This document shows, one piece after another, positions 9,411 to 18,146 of a stretch of DNA of 64,000 bases (the first letter of the stretch is position 1; the number at the start of each line of letters is the position of its first letter). The stretch spans positions 1 to 64,000 of the forward strand of contig SVNK01000001.1 of assembly GCA_015066935.1 (NCBI GenBank), in the 5' to 3' direction. Below the pieces are notes generated by a model, which ran no database searches, was not told the origin of the DNA, and saw only the letters and a program-made list of their open reading frames with translations. The stretch is from Ruminococcus sp. (GTDB lineage Bacteria > Bacillota > Clostridia > Oscillospirales > Ruminococcaceae). A program made the position numbers and the translations under genes.

Positions 9411-12400
9411 TCAATCCTCGTCGGAGGGATCGCCGAGATCGTCGTAATCGAAGTATCCGTCCTCGTCATTCAGACCGAGAGCGTTCTCATCATCCTCATC
9501 ATCAAAGGAAAATTCATCGCCGTCGTCCATGAGTCCGAGACCGTCCTCGTCATCGCCGTCGAGCGAGAAGCCGGCATCGCCCATATCATCATCCGAATAG
9601 GATGAGAGGTCGCCTGTCTCCTCATCGGCAAAGGAATCGCCGGAAACAACAGGCTCATCATCGTCAAAGCTCTGCTTGAGGTCGATTTCCTGCTGATTTT
9701 CGTCAAGAACACGTACATCGAGACAGAGTGACTGCATTTCCTTGATAAGAACCTTGAATGACTCAGGAATACCGGGAGTAGGAACATTCTGTCCCTTTAC
9801 AATAGCCTCATAGGTATTTACTCTTCCGATTGTATCGTCGGACTTGACTGTAAGAATCTCCTGAAGTGTATAAGCTGCACCGTAAGCTTCAAGAGCCCAG
9901 ACTTCCATTTCTCCGAAACGCTGTCCGCCGAACTGAGCCTTACCGCCCAGAGGCTGCTGTGTTACGAGAGCGTAAGGACCTACGGAACGTGCGTGAATCT
10001 TATCGTCAACAAGGTGGTGGAGCTTGAGGTAGTACATATAACCTACTGTTACACGGTTATCGAACTTTTCACCTGTACGTCCGTCGTAGAGTGTGAACTT
10101 ACCGTCCTCGTTGAATGTGAGGGCATTGGGGTTGATAACCTTATCCATGGAGTTAAGCTCGAAGCTGTCGTCCTTGTGAGCCTTGCTCTTTTCATCTGCC
10201 TGACGGAAGCATGCTCTGATGTCATCCTCGTGAGCGCCGTCGAATACAGGAGTCATGATATGCCAGCCGAGTGCCTTACAAGCCATACCGAGATGTACTT
10301 CAAGCACCTGACCGATATTCATTCGTGAAGGTACGCCGAGAGGGTTAAGAACGATGTCAAGCGGTGTACCGTCGGGAAGGAAAGGCATATCCTCCTCGGG
10401 GAGAATTCTCGAAACTACACCCTTGTTACCGTGACGTCCTGCCATCTTATCGCCGACAGTAATCTTACGCTTCTGTGCGATATAGCAGATAACTCTCATG
10501 TTTACGCCTGCGCTGAGCTCATCGCAGTTCTCTCTTGTGAATACCTTTACATCAACGATAACACCCGATTCACCGTGGGGAACCTTAAGGGAGTTATCAC
10601 GTACCTCTCGTGCCTTCTCACCGAAGATTGCACGGAGGAGTCTTTCCTCTGCGGTAAGCTCTGTTTCACCCTTCGGTGTAACCTTACCTACGAGGATATC
10701 GCCTGAGTTAACCTCAGAACCTATGCGGATAATACCGTTTTCGTCAAGATTTGCAAGTGCGTCGTCACCGACATTGGGAATATCACGTGTAATTTCCTCG
10801 GGTCCGAGCTTTGTATCACGGCACTCGATTTCGTATTCCTCGATATGAACGGAAGTGAATACATCCTCACGGACAAGTCTCTCGTTAAGGAGAACAGCGT
10901 CCTCGTAGTTGTAACCTTCCCATGTCATGAAGCCGATGAGAGCATTCTTACCGAGAGAGATTTCTCCGTCTGCGGTAGCGGGACCGTCTGCAAGCACCTG
11001 TCCCTTCTTTACTTCGTCGCCTACAGCAACGATAGGTCTCTGGTTTACGCAGGTACCCTGGTTGGAGCGCTTGAACTTGATGAGGTCATATTTACGCTCG
11101 ATACCTGTTGAATCTATAAGGTGAATCTTGTCTGCGTCAACGTAAGTAACCTTTCCGTCGTAATCGGAAACGATACATACGCCTGAATCTGCTGCTGCCT
11201 TGTACTCCATACCTGTGCCGACAAACGGACGCTCTGTCTTGAGAAGCGGAACTGCCTGTCTCTGCATGTTCGAACCCATGAGCGCACGGTTAGCGTCATC
11301 GTTTTCAAGGAACGGAATCATTGATGTAGCAACAGATACTACCATCTTAGGTGAAACGTCCATGTAGTCTACCTTTTCACGCTCGCACTCAAGAATCTGT
11401 TCACGGTAACGTGCATTTACACGGGGACGTGCAAGTCTGCCGTCCTCACCGATAGGCTCGTTAGCCTGAGCAACAATGAAGTTGTCCTCAACATCGGCGG
11501 TCATGTAGACAACCTCGTTTGTTACGACGCCTGTTGCCTTGTCCACCTTTCTGTAAGGAGCCTCGATGAAGCCGTATTCATTGATACGTGCGAATGTAGC
11601 AAGATAGGAGATAAGTCCGATGTTGGGTCCTTCGGGAGTCTCGATAGGACACATTCTTCCGTAGTGGCTGTAGTGAACGTCACGAACCTCGAATCCGGCA
11701 CGGTCTCTTGAAAGACCTCCGGGACCGAGAGCTGAAAGACGTCTCTTATGTGTAAGCTCGGCAAGGGGATTGTTCTGGTCCATGAACTGTGAAAGAGGTG
11801 AGGAGCAGAAGAATTCCTTCATAGCCGAAGAAATAGGTCTGATGTTGATGAGACTCTGGGGAGTGAGTGTATTCACGTCCTGAGTCTGGATGTTCATTCT
11901 CTCACGGATACCACGCTCCATACGTGCATAGCCGATACGGAACTGGTTCTGGAGAAGTTCGCCTACGCTGCGGATACGTCTGTTTCCGAGGTGGTCGATG
12001 TCGTCAACAGTTCCGACGCCCTCGCAGAGGTTGAGGAAGTAGCTTACTGTTGCGAAAATATCGTCAAGGATGATGTGCTTGGGAACGAGTTCGTCTGCAC
12101 GCTTCTTGATATTTTCTTCAAGCTCGTCAGCGTCAGCGGAACTTTCCATGATTTCCTTGAGAACCTTGTAGGAAACCTTCTCATTGATTCCGTACTTTTC
12201 AGTATTGAAATCAACGTAGCCCTTGATGTCTACCATGCCGTTTCCGATAATCTTGGCGATCTTTTCAACCATACGGATTGCATTCTCGCCGCGGTCGTCA
12301 ACGTAGTATTCCTTTGCCTCGACCTTTACGAATGCACAGTAAACGCCTGCCTGCTCGATTTCGCAAGCCTTGTCGTAGGAGATGATTTCTCCCTCATCAG

Positions 12401-13316
12401 CCATAATTTCGCCTGTATTGGGGTTGACGATAGGCTCTGCGAGGAGATGTCCCGAAAGACGTGAAGCGATACCAAGCTTCTTGTTGTATTTATATCTTCC
12501 GAAGCGGCAGAGGTCATATCTCTTTGCGTCGAAGAAGAGGTTATTGAGGTGTGTGAGAGCACTCTCAACCGTGGGAGGCTCGCCCGGACGGAGCTTCTTA
12601 TATACGTCGATAAGAGCGTCGGAAGTATTCTTTGTCTGATCCTTCTGGAGGATAGTCTGCTTCAGACGGTCGTCAACGCCGAAAAGCTCGTATATTTCCT
12701 CATCGGAGCCGATTCCGAGTGCTCTGATGAAAGTTGTGATCGGGATTTTTCTGTTCTTGTCGATGCGGACGTAAACGACGTCGTTGGAGTCCATTTCGTA
12801 CTCAAGCCACGCACCACGGTTAGGAATAACTGTTGTGCTGAACAGGTCCTTACCTGTCTTATCCTTCTCGAAAGCGTAGTAAACGCCGGGAGAACGTACA
12901 AGCTGTGATACGATAACACGCTCTGCACCGTTGATAACGAAAGTTCCGCTGTCTGTCATAAGCGGGAAATCACCCATGTAGATTTCGCTTTCGCTTACGG
13001 CACCCGTCTCCTTGTTGTAGAGAGCTGCTGTTGCCCTCATAGCAACCTGATACGTAGCACCTCTGGACTTGCACTCTGCAAGCGTATACTTGGGAGTGTC
13101 ATCAAAGCGGTAATCCTTGAAGTTGAGAACGAGATTTCCGTTATAGTCCGTAATTGCGGTCATATCACGGAATACCTCTCTGAGACCTTCCTCACGGAAC
13201 CACTTATACGAAGTCTTCTGCACCTCGATAAGGTTAGGCATCTCAAGAGGCTCGGTAATTTTTCCGAAGCTCATTCTGACATTTTTTCCCATCTGCTTTG
13301 GCGTTACATTCACCAT
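9411..13316 (-). CDS. rpoB: RNA polymerase beta subunit with acidic C-terminal tail
   Basis: 1301 residues. The start is the ATG at 13316 ([18 protein letters not shown]), 7 nt after AAGGAGG; the ORF-track start at 13421 has no binding site and overlaps a promoter. The rifampicin-pocket region ([27 protein letters not shown]) and [34 protein letters not shown] core motifs are present. The usual end near IDLKQSF is followed by about 86 residues with 38 Asp/Glu and no Lys/Arg. The tail is in frame, without a stop or shift. It is probably disordered and exposed; acidic tails of this kind may contact regulators or basic ribosomal/NusA-type partners, which is inference. Confidence 0.98.
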   Translation of the reverse strand: MVNVTPKQMGKNVRMSFGKITEPLEMPNLIEVQKTSYKWFREEGLREVFRDMTAITDYNGNLVLNFKDYRFDDTPKYTLAECKSRGATYQVAMRATAALYNKETGAVSESEIYMGDFPLMTDSGTFVINGAERVIVSQLVRSPGVYYAFEKDKTGKDLFSTTVIPNRGAWLEYEMDSNDVVYVRIDKNRKIPITTFIRALGIGSDEEIYELFGVDDRLKQTILQKDQTKNTSDALIDVYKKLRPGEPPTVESALTHLNNLFFDAKRYDLCRFGRYKYNKKLGIASRLSGHLLAEPIVNPNTGEIMADEGEIISYDKACEIEQAGVYCAFVKVEAKEYYVDDRGENAIRMVEKIAKIIGNGMVDIKGYVDFNTEKYGINEKVSYKVLKEIMESSADADELEENIKKRADELVPKHIILDDIFATVSYFLNLCEGVGTVDDIDHLGNRRIRSVGELLQNQFRIGYARMERGIRERMNIQTQDVNTLTPQSLINIRPISSAMKEFFCSSPLSQFMDQNNPLAELTHKRRLSALGPGGLSRDRAGFEVRDVHYSHYGRMCPIETPEGPNIGLISYLATFARINEYGFIEAPYRKVDKATGVVTNEVVYMTADVEDNFIVAQANEPIGEDGRLARPRVNARYREQILECEREKVDYMDVSPKMVVSVATSMIPFLENDDANRALMGSNMQRQAVPLLKTERPFVGTGMEYKAAADSGVCIVSDYDGKVTYVDADKIHLIDSTGIERKYDLIKFKRSNQGTCVNQRPIVAVGDEVKKGQVLADGPATADGEISLGKNALIGFMTWEGYNYEDAVLLNERLVREDVFTSVHIEEYEIECRDTKLGPEEITRDIPNVGDDALANLDENGIIRIGSEVNSGDILVGKVTPKGETELTAEERLLRAIFGEKAREVRDNSLKVPHGESGVIVDVKVFTRENCDELSAGVNMRVICYIAQKRKITVGDKMAGRHGNKGVVSRILPEEDMPFLPDGTPLDIVLNPLGVPSRMNIGQVLEVHLGMACKALGWHIMTPVFDGAHEDDIRACFRQADEKSKAHKDDSFELNSMDKVINPNALTFNEDGKFTLYDGRTGEKFDNRVTVGYMYYLKLHHLVDDKIHARSVGPYALVTQQPLGGKAQFGGQRFGEMEVWALEAYGAAYTLQEILTVKSDDTIGRVNTYEAIVKGQNVPTPGIPESFKVLIKEMQSLCLDVRVLDENQQEIDLKQSFDDDEPVVSGDSFADEETGDLSSYSDDDMGDAGFSLDGDDEDGLGLMDDGDEFSFDDEDDENALGLNDEDGYFDYDDLGDPSDED

Positions 13317-13414
13317 AGGCGGAACCTCCTTGTATTTTTTCACAGCAGGCGGCTTTTGTGCCGAGACCCCAATCTCCGACAAGTGTCTGCCGTGATATTT
13401 TTTTGAAAAAGCTA

Positions 13415-13443
13415 TTGACAATTTGTTTTGCTTATGCTATAAT
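13415..13443 (+). promoter_or_regulatory. Consensus promoter facing the rpoB promoter
   Basis: Plus strand TTGACA, 17-nt spacer, TATAAT: a perfect match to consensus. No coding region with a binding site follows; a transcript would start near 13450 and reach the hairpin at 13536-13575, about 125 nt. It points against the rpoB promoter at 13487-13515, so the two transcripts overlap by roughly 30 nt. Confidence 0.55.
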
Positions 13444-13486
13444 AACTTGATAATAGGGACAGAATCCCATACTGATGCATTATATT

Positions 13487-13515
13487 ATTATAATGCATTA
13501 AAAAAGCCCTGTCAA
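13487..13515 (-). promoter_or_regulatory. rpoBC promoter
   Basis: Minus strand TTGACA, 17-nt spacer, TATAAT, giving a leader of about 165 nt before the rpoB ATG. The -35 hexamer lies in and next to the loop of the hairpin at 13499-13523, so terminator and promoter share bases. Confidence 0.8.
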
Positions 13516-13523
13516 GGGCTTTC
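13499..13523 (-). terminator. Terminator hairpin containing the rpoB -35 box
   Basis: Minus-strand AAAGCCCT / AGGGCTTT stem with loop TGAC, followed by a T-run (GGGCTTTTTT). It would catch leftward read-through from the peptidase operon just where rpoB transcription begins. Confidence 0.65.
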
Positions 13524-13535
13524 GGAACGATTTAT

Positions 13536-13575
13536 AAAAACTGCCGATTTCATATTTGAAATACGGCAGTTTTTT
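13536..13575. terminator. Terminator of the M42/GNAT/lyase operon (bidirectional)
   Basis: AAAAACTGCCG-ATTTCA / TGAAAT-A-CGGCAGTTTTT: a long stem with T-tracts on both strands. It lies 45 bp after the stop of the leftward lyase gene and would also end the predicted rightward short RNA. Confidence 0.8.
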
Positions 13576-13620
13576 GGTTATTATTGGTTTGTATACGTGG
13601 TTTTCACGTTATGTGTTTTC

Positions 13621-14895
13621 TCAGCAGAGTCCGCTTTCAATCATCTCCTGTGCGGCAAGCATTACACCAAGCTTTCCGCTTGTATATGTAATTCCTCCCT
13701 GCATCCATACCGCATACGGTTCACGTATCGGAGCGTCGGCGGAAAGTTCTATGGAAGCTCCGTTTGTAAAGGCTCCCGCCGCCATGATAACCTTGCTCGA
13801 ATATCCCGGCATGTCCCACGGCTCGGGCGTTACAAATGAATCAACAGGTGCTCCCTTCTGGATTCCACGGCAGAATGCACAGAGATTCTCCTCGTTTCCA
13901 AGCTCTATAGCAGTGATTATGTCGCCTCTCGGGTCGTCCTTGCGTGGAGTGCATCTGAAACCAAGCTGCGTGAACAGCTCACTCGCAAAGGCAGACGTCT
14001 TCTGTGCCGCAGCAACAACGTCGGGAGCAAAGAAAAGTCCCAGAAGCATCTCACGGTTCATTCCGAGAGTGCAGCCTACCTCCTTGCCCATTCCCACACA
14101 GGTAAGACGGTACGAACAAAGCTCCACAAGGTCTGCTCTGCCTGCGATATATCCGCCTGTACGGGCAATTCCGCCGCCTGCATTCTTGATAAGCGAACCG
14201 ATTATAAGGTCTGCTCCGACTTCGGTAGGCTCACGTGTCTCGATGAACTCTCCGTAGCAGTTGTCCACCATGACAATCGCATCGGGATTGCCCTTCTTCA
14301 CCGCCTGAATCATCTTTTCAATGTCATCAATCGTGAACGCCGGACGGAGCGAATATCCTCTCGAACGCTGGATATACGCAACCTTTGCTCCCTTTACAGC
14401 TTCGGTAATTGCGTCATAATCGGGAGTCCCGTCGGGAAGGAGGTCTGCCTGTCCGTACTCAACTCCGTAGTCCATGAGAGAGCCGTTTCCCTTGTCTCCT
14501 GCAATTCCGATGACCTCCTCAAGCGTATCGTAAGGCTTTCCCGTAATCGAAACAATTCTGTCGCCCATTCTCAGAACGCCGAAAAGTGCCGTCGAAAGAG
14601 CGTGTGTTCCCGATACGAAATTGAATCTCACGAGAGCGTCCTCACAGCCGAAAACCTGTGCAAAAACCTTGTCAATGACCTCACGTCCCATGTCTCCGTA
14701 ACCGTAGCCCGTCGAACCATAGAAGCACGGCTCGCTCACCTTGTTGTCCGAGAACGCTTTAAGCACCTTCGCTCCGTTATATTCGGCAATTCCGTCGAGC
14801 ACAGCCATTGCGTCCGTGCAGCTTTTCTCGGACTTCTCCGCAAGTTCAAGAAGTCTCTTGTCAAAATTATATATCTCCATTATTTTACTGTTCAT
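13621..14895 (-). CDS. Methionine gamma-lyase family (aluminum resistance protein-like), PLP-dependent
   Basis: 424 residues from the ATG at 14895, after AAAGGAAGACTTGCTG; the ORF-track start at 14946 lies inside the GNAT gene. PLP fold type I features: SGTHALSTALFGVLR (cofactor phosphate side), VMVDNCYGEFIE (Asp contacting the pyridine), and DLIIGSLIKNAGGGIARTGGYIAG with the Schiff-base Lys in SLIKN. This is the YnbB-like family, annotated as aluminum resistance or methionine gamma-lyase family; real activity is uncertain. Last gene of a four-gene operon, overlapping the GNAT gene by 11 nt. Confidence 0.9.
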   Translation of the reverse strand: MNSKIMEIYNFDKRLLELAEKSEKSCTDAMAVLDGIAEYNGAKVLKAFSDNKVSEPCFYGSTGYGYGDMGREVIDKVFAQVFGCEDALVRFNFVSGTHALSTALFGVLRMGDRIVSITGKPYDTLEEVIGIAGDKGNGSLMDYGVEYGQADLLPDGTPDYDAITEAVKGAKVAYIQRSRGYSLRPAFTIDDIEKMIQAVKKGNPDAIVMVDNCYGEFIETREPTEVGADLIIGSLIKNAGGGIARTGGYIAGRADLVELCSYRLTCVGMGKEVGCTLGMNREMLLGLFFAPDVVAAAQKTSAFASELFTQLGFRCTPRKDDPRGDIITAIELGNEENLCAFCRGIQKGAPVDSFVTPEPWDMPGYSSKVIMAAGAFTNGASIELSADAPIREPYAVWMQGGITYTSGKLGVMLAAQEMIESGLC

Positions 14896-15685
14896 CAGCA
14901 AGTCTTCCTTTCTTAGTGCTTTCCTTTTCAACGTCAATACGCTCAAGGACTATCTCCGTCTCAACCTCACGGAAGCCTATTTCACGGTAAAAACTCACTC
15001 TTACGTCAAGAGCAAGCAGGTACGCTCTCTTACCGAGATTGTTGAAGAACCTCGCAAGCCAGCGGAGAAATTCTCTTGCATAGCCTCTGCCTCTTGCAGC
15101 AGTATCCGTCGCAACCTGTCCGATGAGGACTACGTTTTCAATGTCAAAAACCGCCGAAGCCGTCGTCGAATCACGGTAGGTAAACACTCTGCTTATCCCG
15201 TGACGGCAGCGGTGCGACGTATCCGTATACCACAGCGAAAAGTCCGAAATATTGGGGAATCCCTCGCTCAGTATGCGGTACACTTCAGGCAGATTCGGGT
15301 CAAGATTCACATGAGCTTCAGTTGCTTTCAGGGGTCCGCAGTCTGCCACAAGCTCGAAAACTGTGCGGTTAAGCTCCTGATAGCGTTCCGGAAGCTTTAT
15401 TCCTTTCAGGATTTTCTGGTCACCCTCTATACGGAACGGCAGATTCATACTCACAAACAGGTCTATTTCCTCTGTTGCTCCGAGATTTCCGTCTCCGCAG
15501 ATAATAAGGGTCGAATTGATAATGAACATGAAACCGACTCCCGTTTCGTCGGTTATTTTATAGAATCGGCAGAATTCATAGCCTGCACCGTAAGCTTTCA
15601 TATATGCAAGCATTTTTCTGCCCGAAAGCGTTTTCAGAAGCAGCTCACGGTCAAGCTCTCTTTCCTGTTCAATCAGCTTTATCAT
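14885..15685 (-). CDS. GNAT family N-acetyltransferase-like protein
   Basis: 266 residues. The C-terminal half carries the acetyl-CoA binding motif A: VVLIGQVATDTAARGRGYAR (V-x-T-x-x-x-RGRGYA), followed by a helix and the strand AYLLALDVRVSFYREIGF, typical of motif B. The N-terminal 130 residues are a separate domain without a clear name, as in GNAT proteins of the GCN5-related two-domain type. Substrate unknown. The ATG overlaps the stop of the upstream peptidase as ATGA, so the two are translationally coupled; a peptide or amino-acid substrate would fit the operon but is inference. Confidence 0.8.
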   Translation of the reverse strand: MIKLIEQERELDRELLLKTLSGRKMLAYMKAYGAGYEFCRFYKITDETGVGFMFIINSTLIICGDGNLGATEEIDLFVSMNLPFRIEGDQKILKGIKLPERYQELNRTVFELVADCGPLKATEAHVNLDPNLPEVYRILSEGFPNISDFSLWYTDTSHRCRHGISRVFTYRDSTTASAVFDIENVVLIGQVATDTAARGRGYAREFLRWLARFFNNLGKRAYLLALDVRVSFYREIGFREVETEIVLERIDVEKESTKKGRLADEQ

Positions 15686-16701
15686 AATTCCTGTATCCTC
15701 TCGGCAAGCTCTTTCACGAGACTGTGCATATTATCAAGATCCGCCGTATCTATCACGCACGACGCCGAATGAAGATACCTGCACGGCACCGATACCGCTA
15801 TTGTACGTACTCCCCTGCCGCTTATATGGATGGCTCCCGAATCGTTTCCGCCTGCAATCATCGTCTTTGTCTGGCACGGAATTCCCTTCTCCTCCGCAAT
15901 TTCAAATGCAAGATGATAAAGCTCCTTGTCATAAACAGTGCTTCTGTCCATGAACGACACAACAGGTCCTCCGCCGAGTGCGCAGACCCTTTTTGCACCC
16001 GAAACTCCGTCAATATCGGCAGCTGTGGTCGCTTCAAGCACTACGGCATAGTCGGGTGCAACAGAAAACGCCGAAGCTCCCGCACCTCTCAGTCCGATTT
16101 CCTCCTGAACATTGAACACAAAATATGTGTCGTATTCAGGCTCGTCCTGCATGAGCTTAATCATCATCGCACAGCCTGCACGGTCGTCAATCGCCTTGCA
16201 CTTCACACGATTTCCGCCGAATTCCGCAAACTCCGAATCAAAGTACACGCAGTCACCGGGACGCACCATCTTTTCGGCTTCTGCTTTATCGGATGCTCCG
16301 ATGTCGATGTACAGTCCATCCATTGACGGAGCCTTTTCTCTGGCTTCCTTTGAAAGATTGTGTACCGCAGTTGAGCCGATAACTCCGCTGATTCCGTCCT
16401 TTCCCACACGCACCTGACGTCCGATCGCAACGGCAGGGTCAACTCCTCCGACCTCTCCGAAAGCGAGTGTTCCGTCGCTCTTTATTGCTGTCACAATGAA
16501 ACCGACCTCGTCCATGTGAGCACATATCATCAGCTTCTTCGCAGGAGTTTTTCTGCCTTTTCTGAAGCAGATAAGGTTTCCGAGAGGGTCGATGCGGTAT
16601 TCGCATACGTCCTTGATTTTTCCGATTATATATTCCCTGACAGCCGATTCGTCACCCGAAACACCGTCAATCAGGCAAAGTTCCCTGAGTAATTCCTTCA
16701 T
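15682..16701 (-). CDS. M42 family metallopeptidase (second copy)
   Basis: 339 residues; ATG at 16701, 7 nt after GGGAGGCGTGAAC's GGGAGG, preferred over the GTG at 16707. The dinuclear-metal ligands of M42 aminopeptidases are visible: ICAHMDEVGFIV (His, Asp), KAIDDRAGCAMM (bridging Asp), NVQEEIGLRGAGAS (catalytic Glu pair) and VLEATTAADI; the last His lies in MIAGGNDSGAIH. It belongs to the tetrahedral aminopeptidase/glutamyl aminopeptidase-like group, cytosolic and usually dodecameric. It is 2 nt after the other M42 gene, an unusual tandem. Confidence 0.93.
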   Translation of the reverse strand: MKELLRELCLIDGVSGDESAVREYIIGKIKDVCEYRIDPLGNLICFRKGRKTPAKKLMICAHMDEVGFIVTAIKSDGTLAFGEVGGVDPAVAIGRQVRVGKDGISGVIGSTAVHNLSKEAREKAPSMDGLYIDIGASDKAEAEKMVRPGDCVYFDSEFAEFGGNRVKCKAIDDRAGCAMMIKLMQDEPEYDTYFVFNVQEEIGLRGAGASAFSVAPDYAVVLEATTAADIDGVSGAKRVCALGGGPVVSFMDRSTVYDKELYHLAFEIAEEKGIPCQTKTMIAGGNDSGAIHISGRGVRTIAVSVPCRYLHSASCVIDTADLDNMHSLVKELAERIQEL

Positions 16702-16703
16702 GT

Positions 16704-17714
16704 TCACGCCTCCCTGATAAATTCCGCAAGAAGTCTGCCTGTAAGCTCCACGTCGGCAAGGTCGATGACCTCAACGGGAGTGTGCATATTCCTCAGCGGT
16801 ATTGATACGGTACATGCCTCCGAACCGCCTCTGCTCACAGAATAGCGGTCGGCATTCGTTGATGTGAGACCGTTCATGACCTCTGTCTGATACGGAAGCT
16901 TCGCATTCTCAGCCGCCTCTGTAAGACCGTCCGAAATTCTTCTTGAAAGGCTCGGAGAAATGCCTATCATAGCACCTTTTCCGAGGTCTCCGCATTTGAG
17001 TCTGTCCTCGCCCTCGGCATAGGCAAAGCTCACGTCAACGGCAATGGCAATATCGGGGTCAAGCTCGAATGCGCCGATTTTTGCACCACGCTCCCCAAGC
17101 TCCTCCTGAGCCGAGAAAATCACGGTCACGTTGTACTTCAGCGGACTGTCCTTCAGAAGCTCCAGAGCGTAAAGAATCGCCGCAACACCGCATCTGTCGT
17201 CAAGTGCACCGCCCGTAATGCGGCTTCCCGCAAGCTTTCTGCACTTAACGTCAAACGTCACTGTATCACCAAGGGATACGATTCTTTTCAGCTCGTCGGC
17301 ACTCATTTCTGTATCTATTGCGACATCCTCAAAGCTCAGGACCTTGCCCTCGCCCTTCGAAAGATGCGGCGGAACAGAGCATACCACGCCCTTTATATCC
17401 TTTTTTCCGTGAACGACAACAGGCTGTGCAGGCAGCAGACGGCGGTCGATTCCTCCGAGATTTCCTACCTTTATGAAGCCGTCATCGGTAATATATGTTA
17501 CGATCATTCCGATCTGGTCAATGTGTGCGTCAAGGACGAGATGCGGTCTGCCGTCGGCAAAAGCACCGTATCTTCCGATGACGTTGCCGTTTCTGATTTC
17601 CGCATCGGGACAATACTCACGAAGCATTCCGAGAGCAAGCTCCGCAGCAGCCGTTTCGCTGCCCGAAGCTCCGCAGGCTTCGGAAAGTGCAATTACTGTA
17701 TCTTGTATATTCAT
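16704..17714 (-). CDS. M42 family metallopeptidase (first copy)
   Basis: 336 residues; ATG at 17714 after AAAGGAAAATCGTT. Metal and catalytic motifs: LVLDAHIDQIGMIV, GALDDRCGVAAILY, FSAQEELGERGAKIG and VDVSFAYAEG; the final ligand region is GLTSTNADRYSVSRGG, which lacks the GGxDxGxxH His seen in the second copy, so its metal site may differ. First gene of the operon, with its own promoter at 17755-17784. The two paralogues are clearly diverged rather than a recent duplication, and may form mixed particles (inference). Confidence 0.92.
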   Translation of the reverse strand: MNIQDTVIALSEACGASGSETAAAELALGMLREYCPDAEIRNGNVIGRYGAFADGRPHLVLDAHIDQIGMIVTYITDDGFIKVGNLGGIDRRLLPAQPVVVHGKKDIKGVVCSVPPHLSKGEGKVLSFEDVAIDTEMSADELKRIVSLGDTVTFDVKCRKLAGSRITGGALDDRCGVAAILYALELLKDSPLKYNVTVIFSAQEELGERGAKIGAFELDPDIAIAVDVSFAYAEGEDRLKCGDLGKGAMIGISPSLSRRISDGLTEAAENAKLPYQTEVMNGLTSTNADRYSVSRGGSEACTVSIPLRNMHTPVEVIDLADVELTGRLLAEFIREA

Positions 17715-17754
17715 AACGATTTTCCTTTCGGTTGCGCATAATTCTTCATTATAC

Positions 17755-17784
17755 ATTATATCATATATTGCAAAAGCTTGTCAA
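17755..17784 (-). promoter_or_regulatory. Promoter of the M42-GNAT-lyase operon
   Basis: Minus strand TTGACA, 18-nt spacer, TATAAT. It is divergent from the aroC promoter, with about 60 bp between the two -35 boxes. Confidence 0.8.
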
Positions 17785-17843
17785 TTGTGCGTTATGTGCA
17801 GAAACTCCGTCAAAATTTATTGATTTACAGTGTTAAATCACTA

Positions 17844-17873
17844 TTGACAAATGCGGCTTTACAGTGCTATAAT
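17844..17873 (+). promoter_or_regulatory. aroC promoter
   Basis: TTGACA, 18-nt spacer, TATAAT. Predicted start near 17880, so the leader is about 265 nt and holds the hairpin array. Confidence 0.8.
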
Positions 17874-17884
17874 TAATGTGTCCT

Positions 17885-18104
17885 CAATAACCGCCGTCAG
17901 GCGGTTATTGCCCCGAACTTCGTTCGGGGAGCGCAAATCCTTTACAATATTAGGAATTTGCGCATCACATTCATTGATGTCAAGCTCATTTTGCCCTATA
18001 GGGCAAAACAAAGTGCAAGAAAAAATATCGATTCCATTATTTTTTCTTGCACTTTATCAACTTAAAATTGGCTTTAAAAAGCTATATTAAGCCAATTTTA
18101 AGTT
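17885..18104 (+). promoter_or_regulatory. Array of seven inverted repeats in the aroC leader
   Basis: Consecutive inverted repeats: CAATAACCGCC/GGCGGTTATTG (11 bp, 17885-17910); CCCCGAAC/GTTCGGGG (17911-17929); GCGCAAAT/ATTTGCGC (17931-17963); a weak CATCA/TGATG (17963-17979); TTTTGCCCTATAGGGCAAAA (20-bp palindrome, 17989-18008); an 18-bp stem around AAAGTGCAAGAAAAAATA (18010-18055); and a 16-bp stem AACTTAAAATTGGCTT (18059-18104). Six are strong. None shares sequence with another and none has a clear T-tract. They could be a structured leader or a pile of palindromic repeats. I see no T-box or known riboswitch pattern. Confidence 0.7.
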
Positions 18105-18146
18105 ATTGAGCAGACATTAATTAATACAAATTATTCCTTTCGGGAG

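Larger units (their letters stand above)
13450..13575 (+). ncRNA. Candidate short RNA antisense to the rpoB leader start
   Basis: Defined only by the consensus promoter at 13415-13443 and the T-tracted hairpin ending at 13575. It would contain ATGCATTATA..TATAATGCAT, AAAGCCCT/AGGGCTTT and the terminal stem, and would be complementary to the first bases of the rpoB message. Purely predicted. Confidence 0.3.

Noticed and set aside
13317-13421. 35-residue N-terminal extension of RpoB in the ORF track
   Set aside because: It overlaps a consensus promoter, and AAGGAGG is placed just before MVNVTPKQ.
14741-15772. 343-aa plus-strand ORF
   Set aside because: Antisense to the GNAT and lyase genes, Ser-rich and without start signals.
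17880-18146. T-box or aptamer upstream of aroC
   Set aside because: No T-box (AGGGTGG-type) sequence or specifier stem; only hairpins of unrelated sequence.
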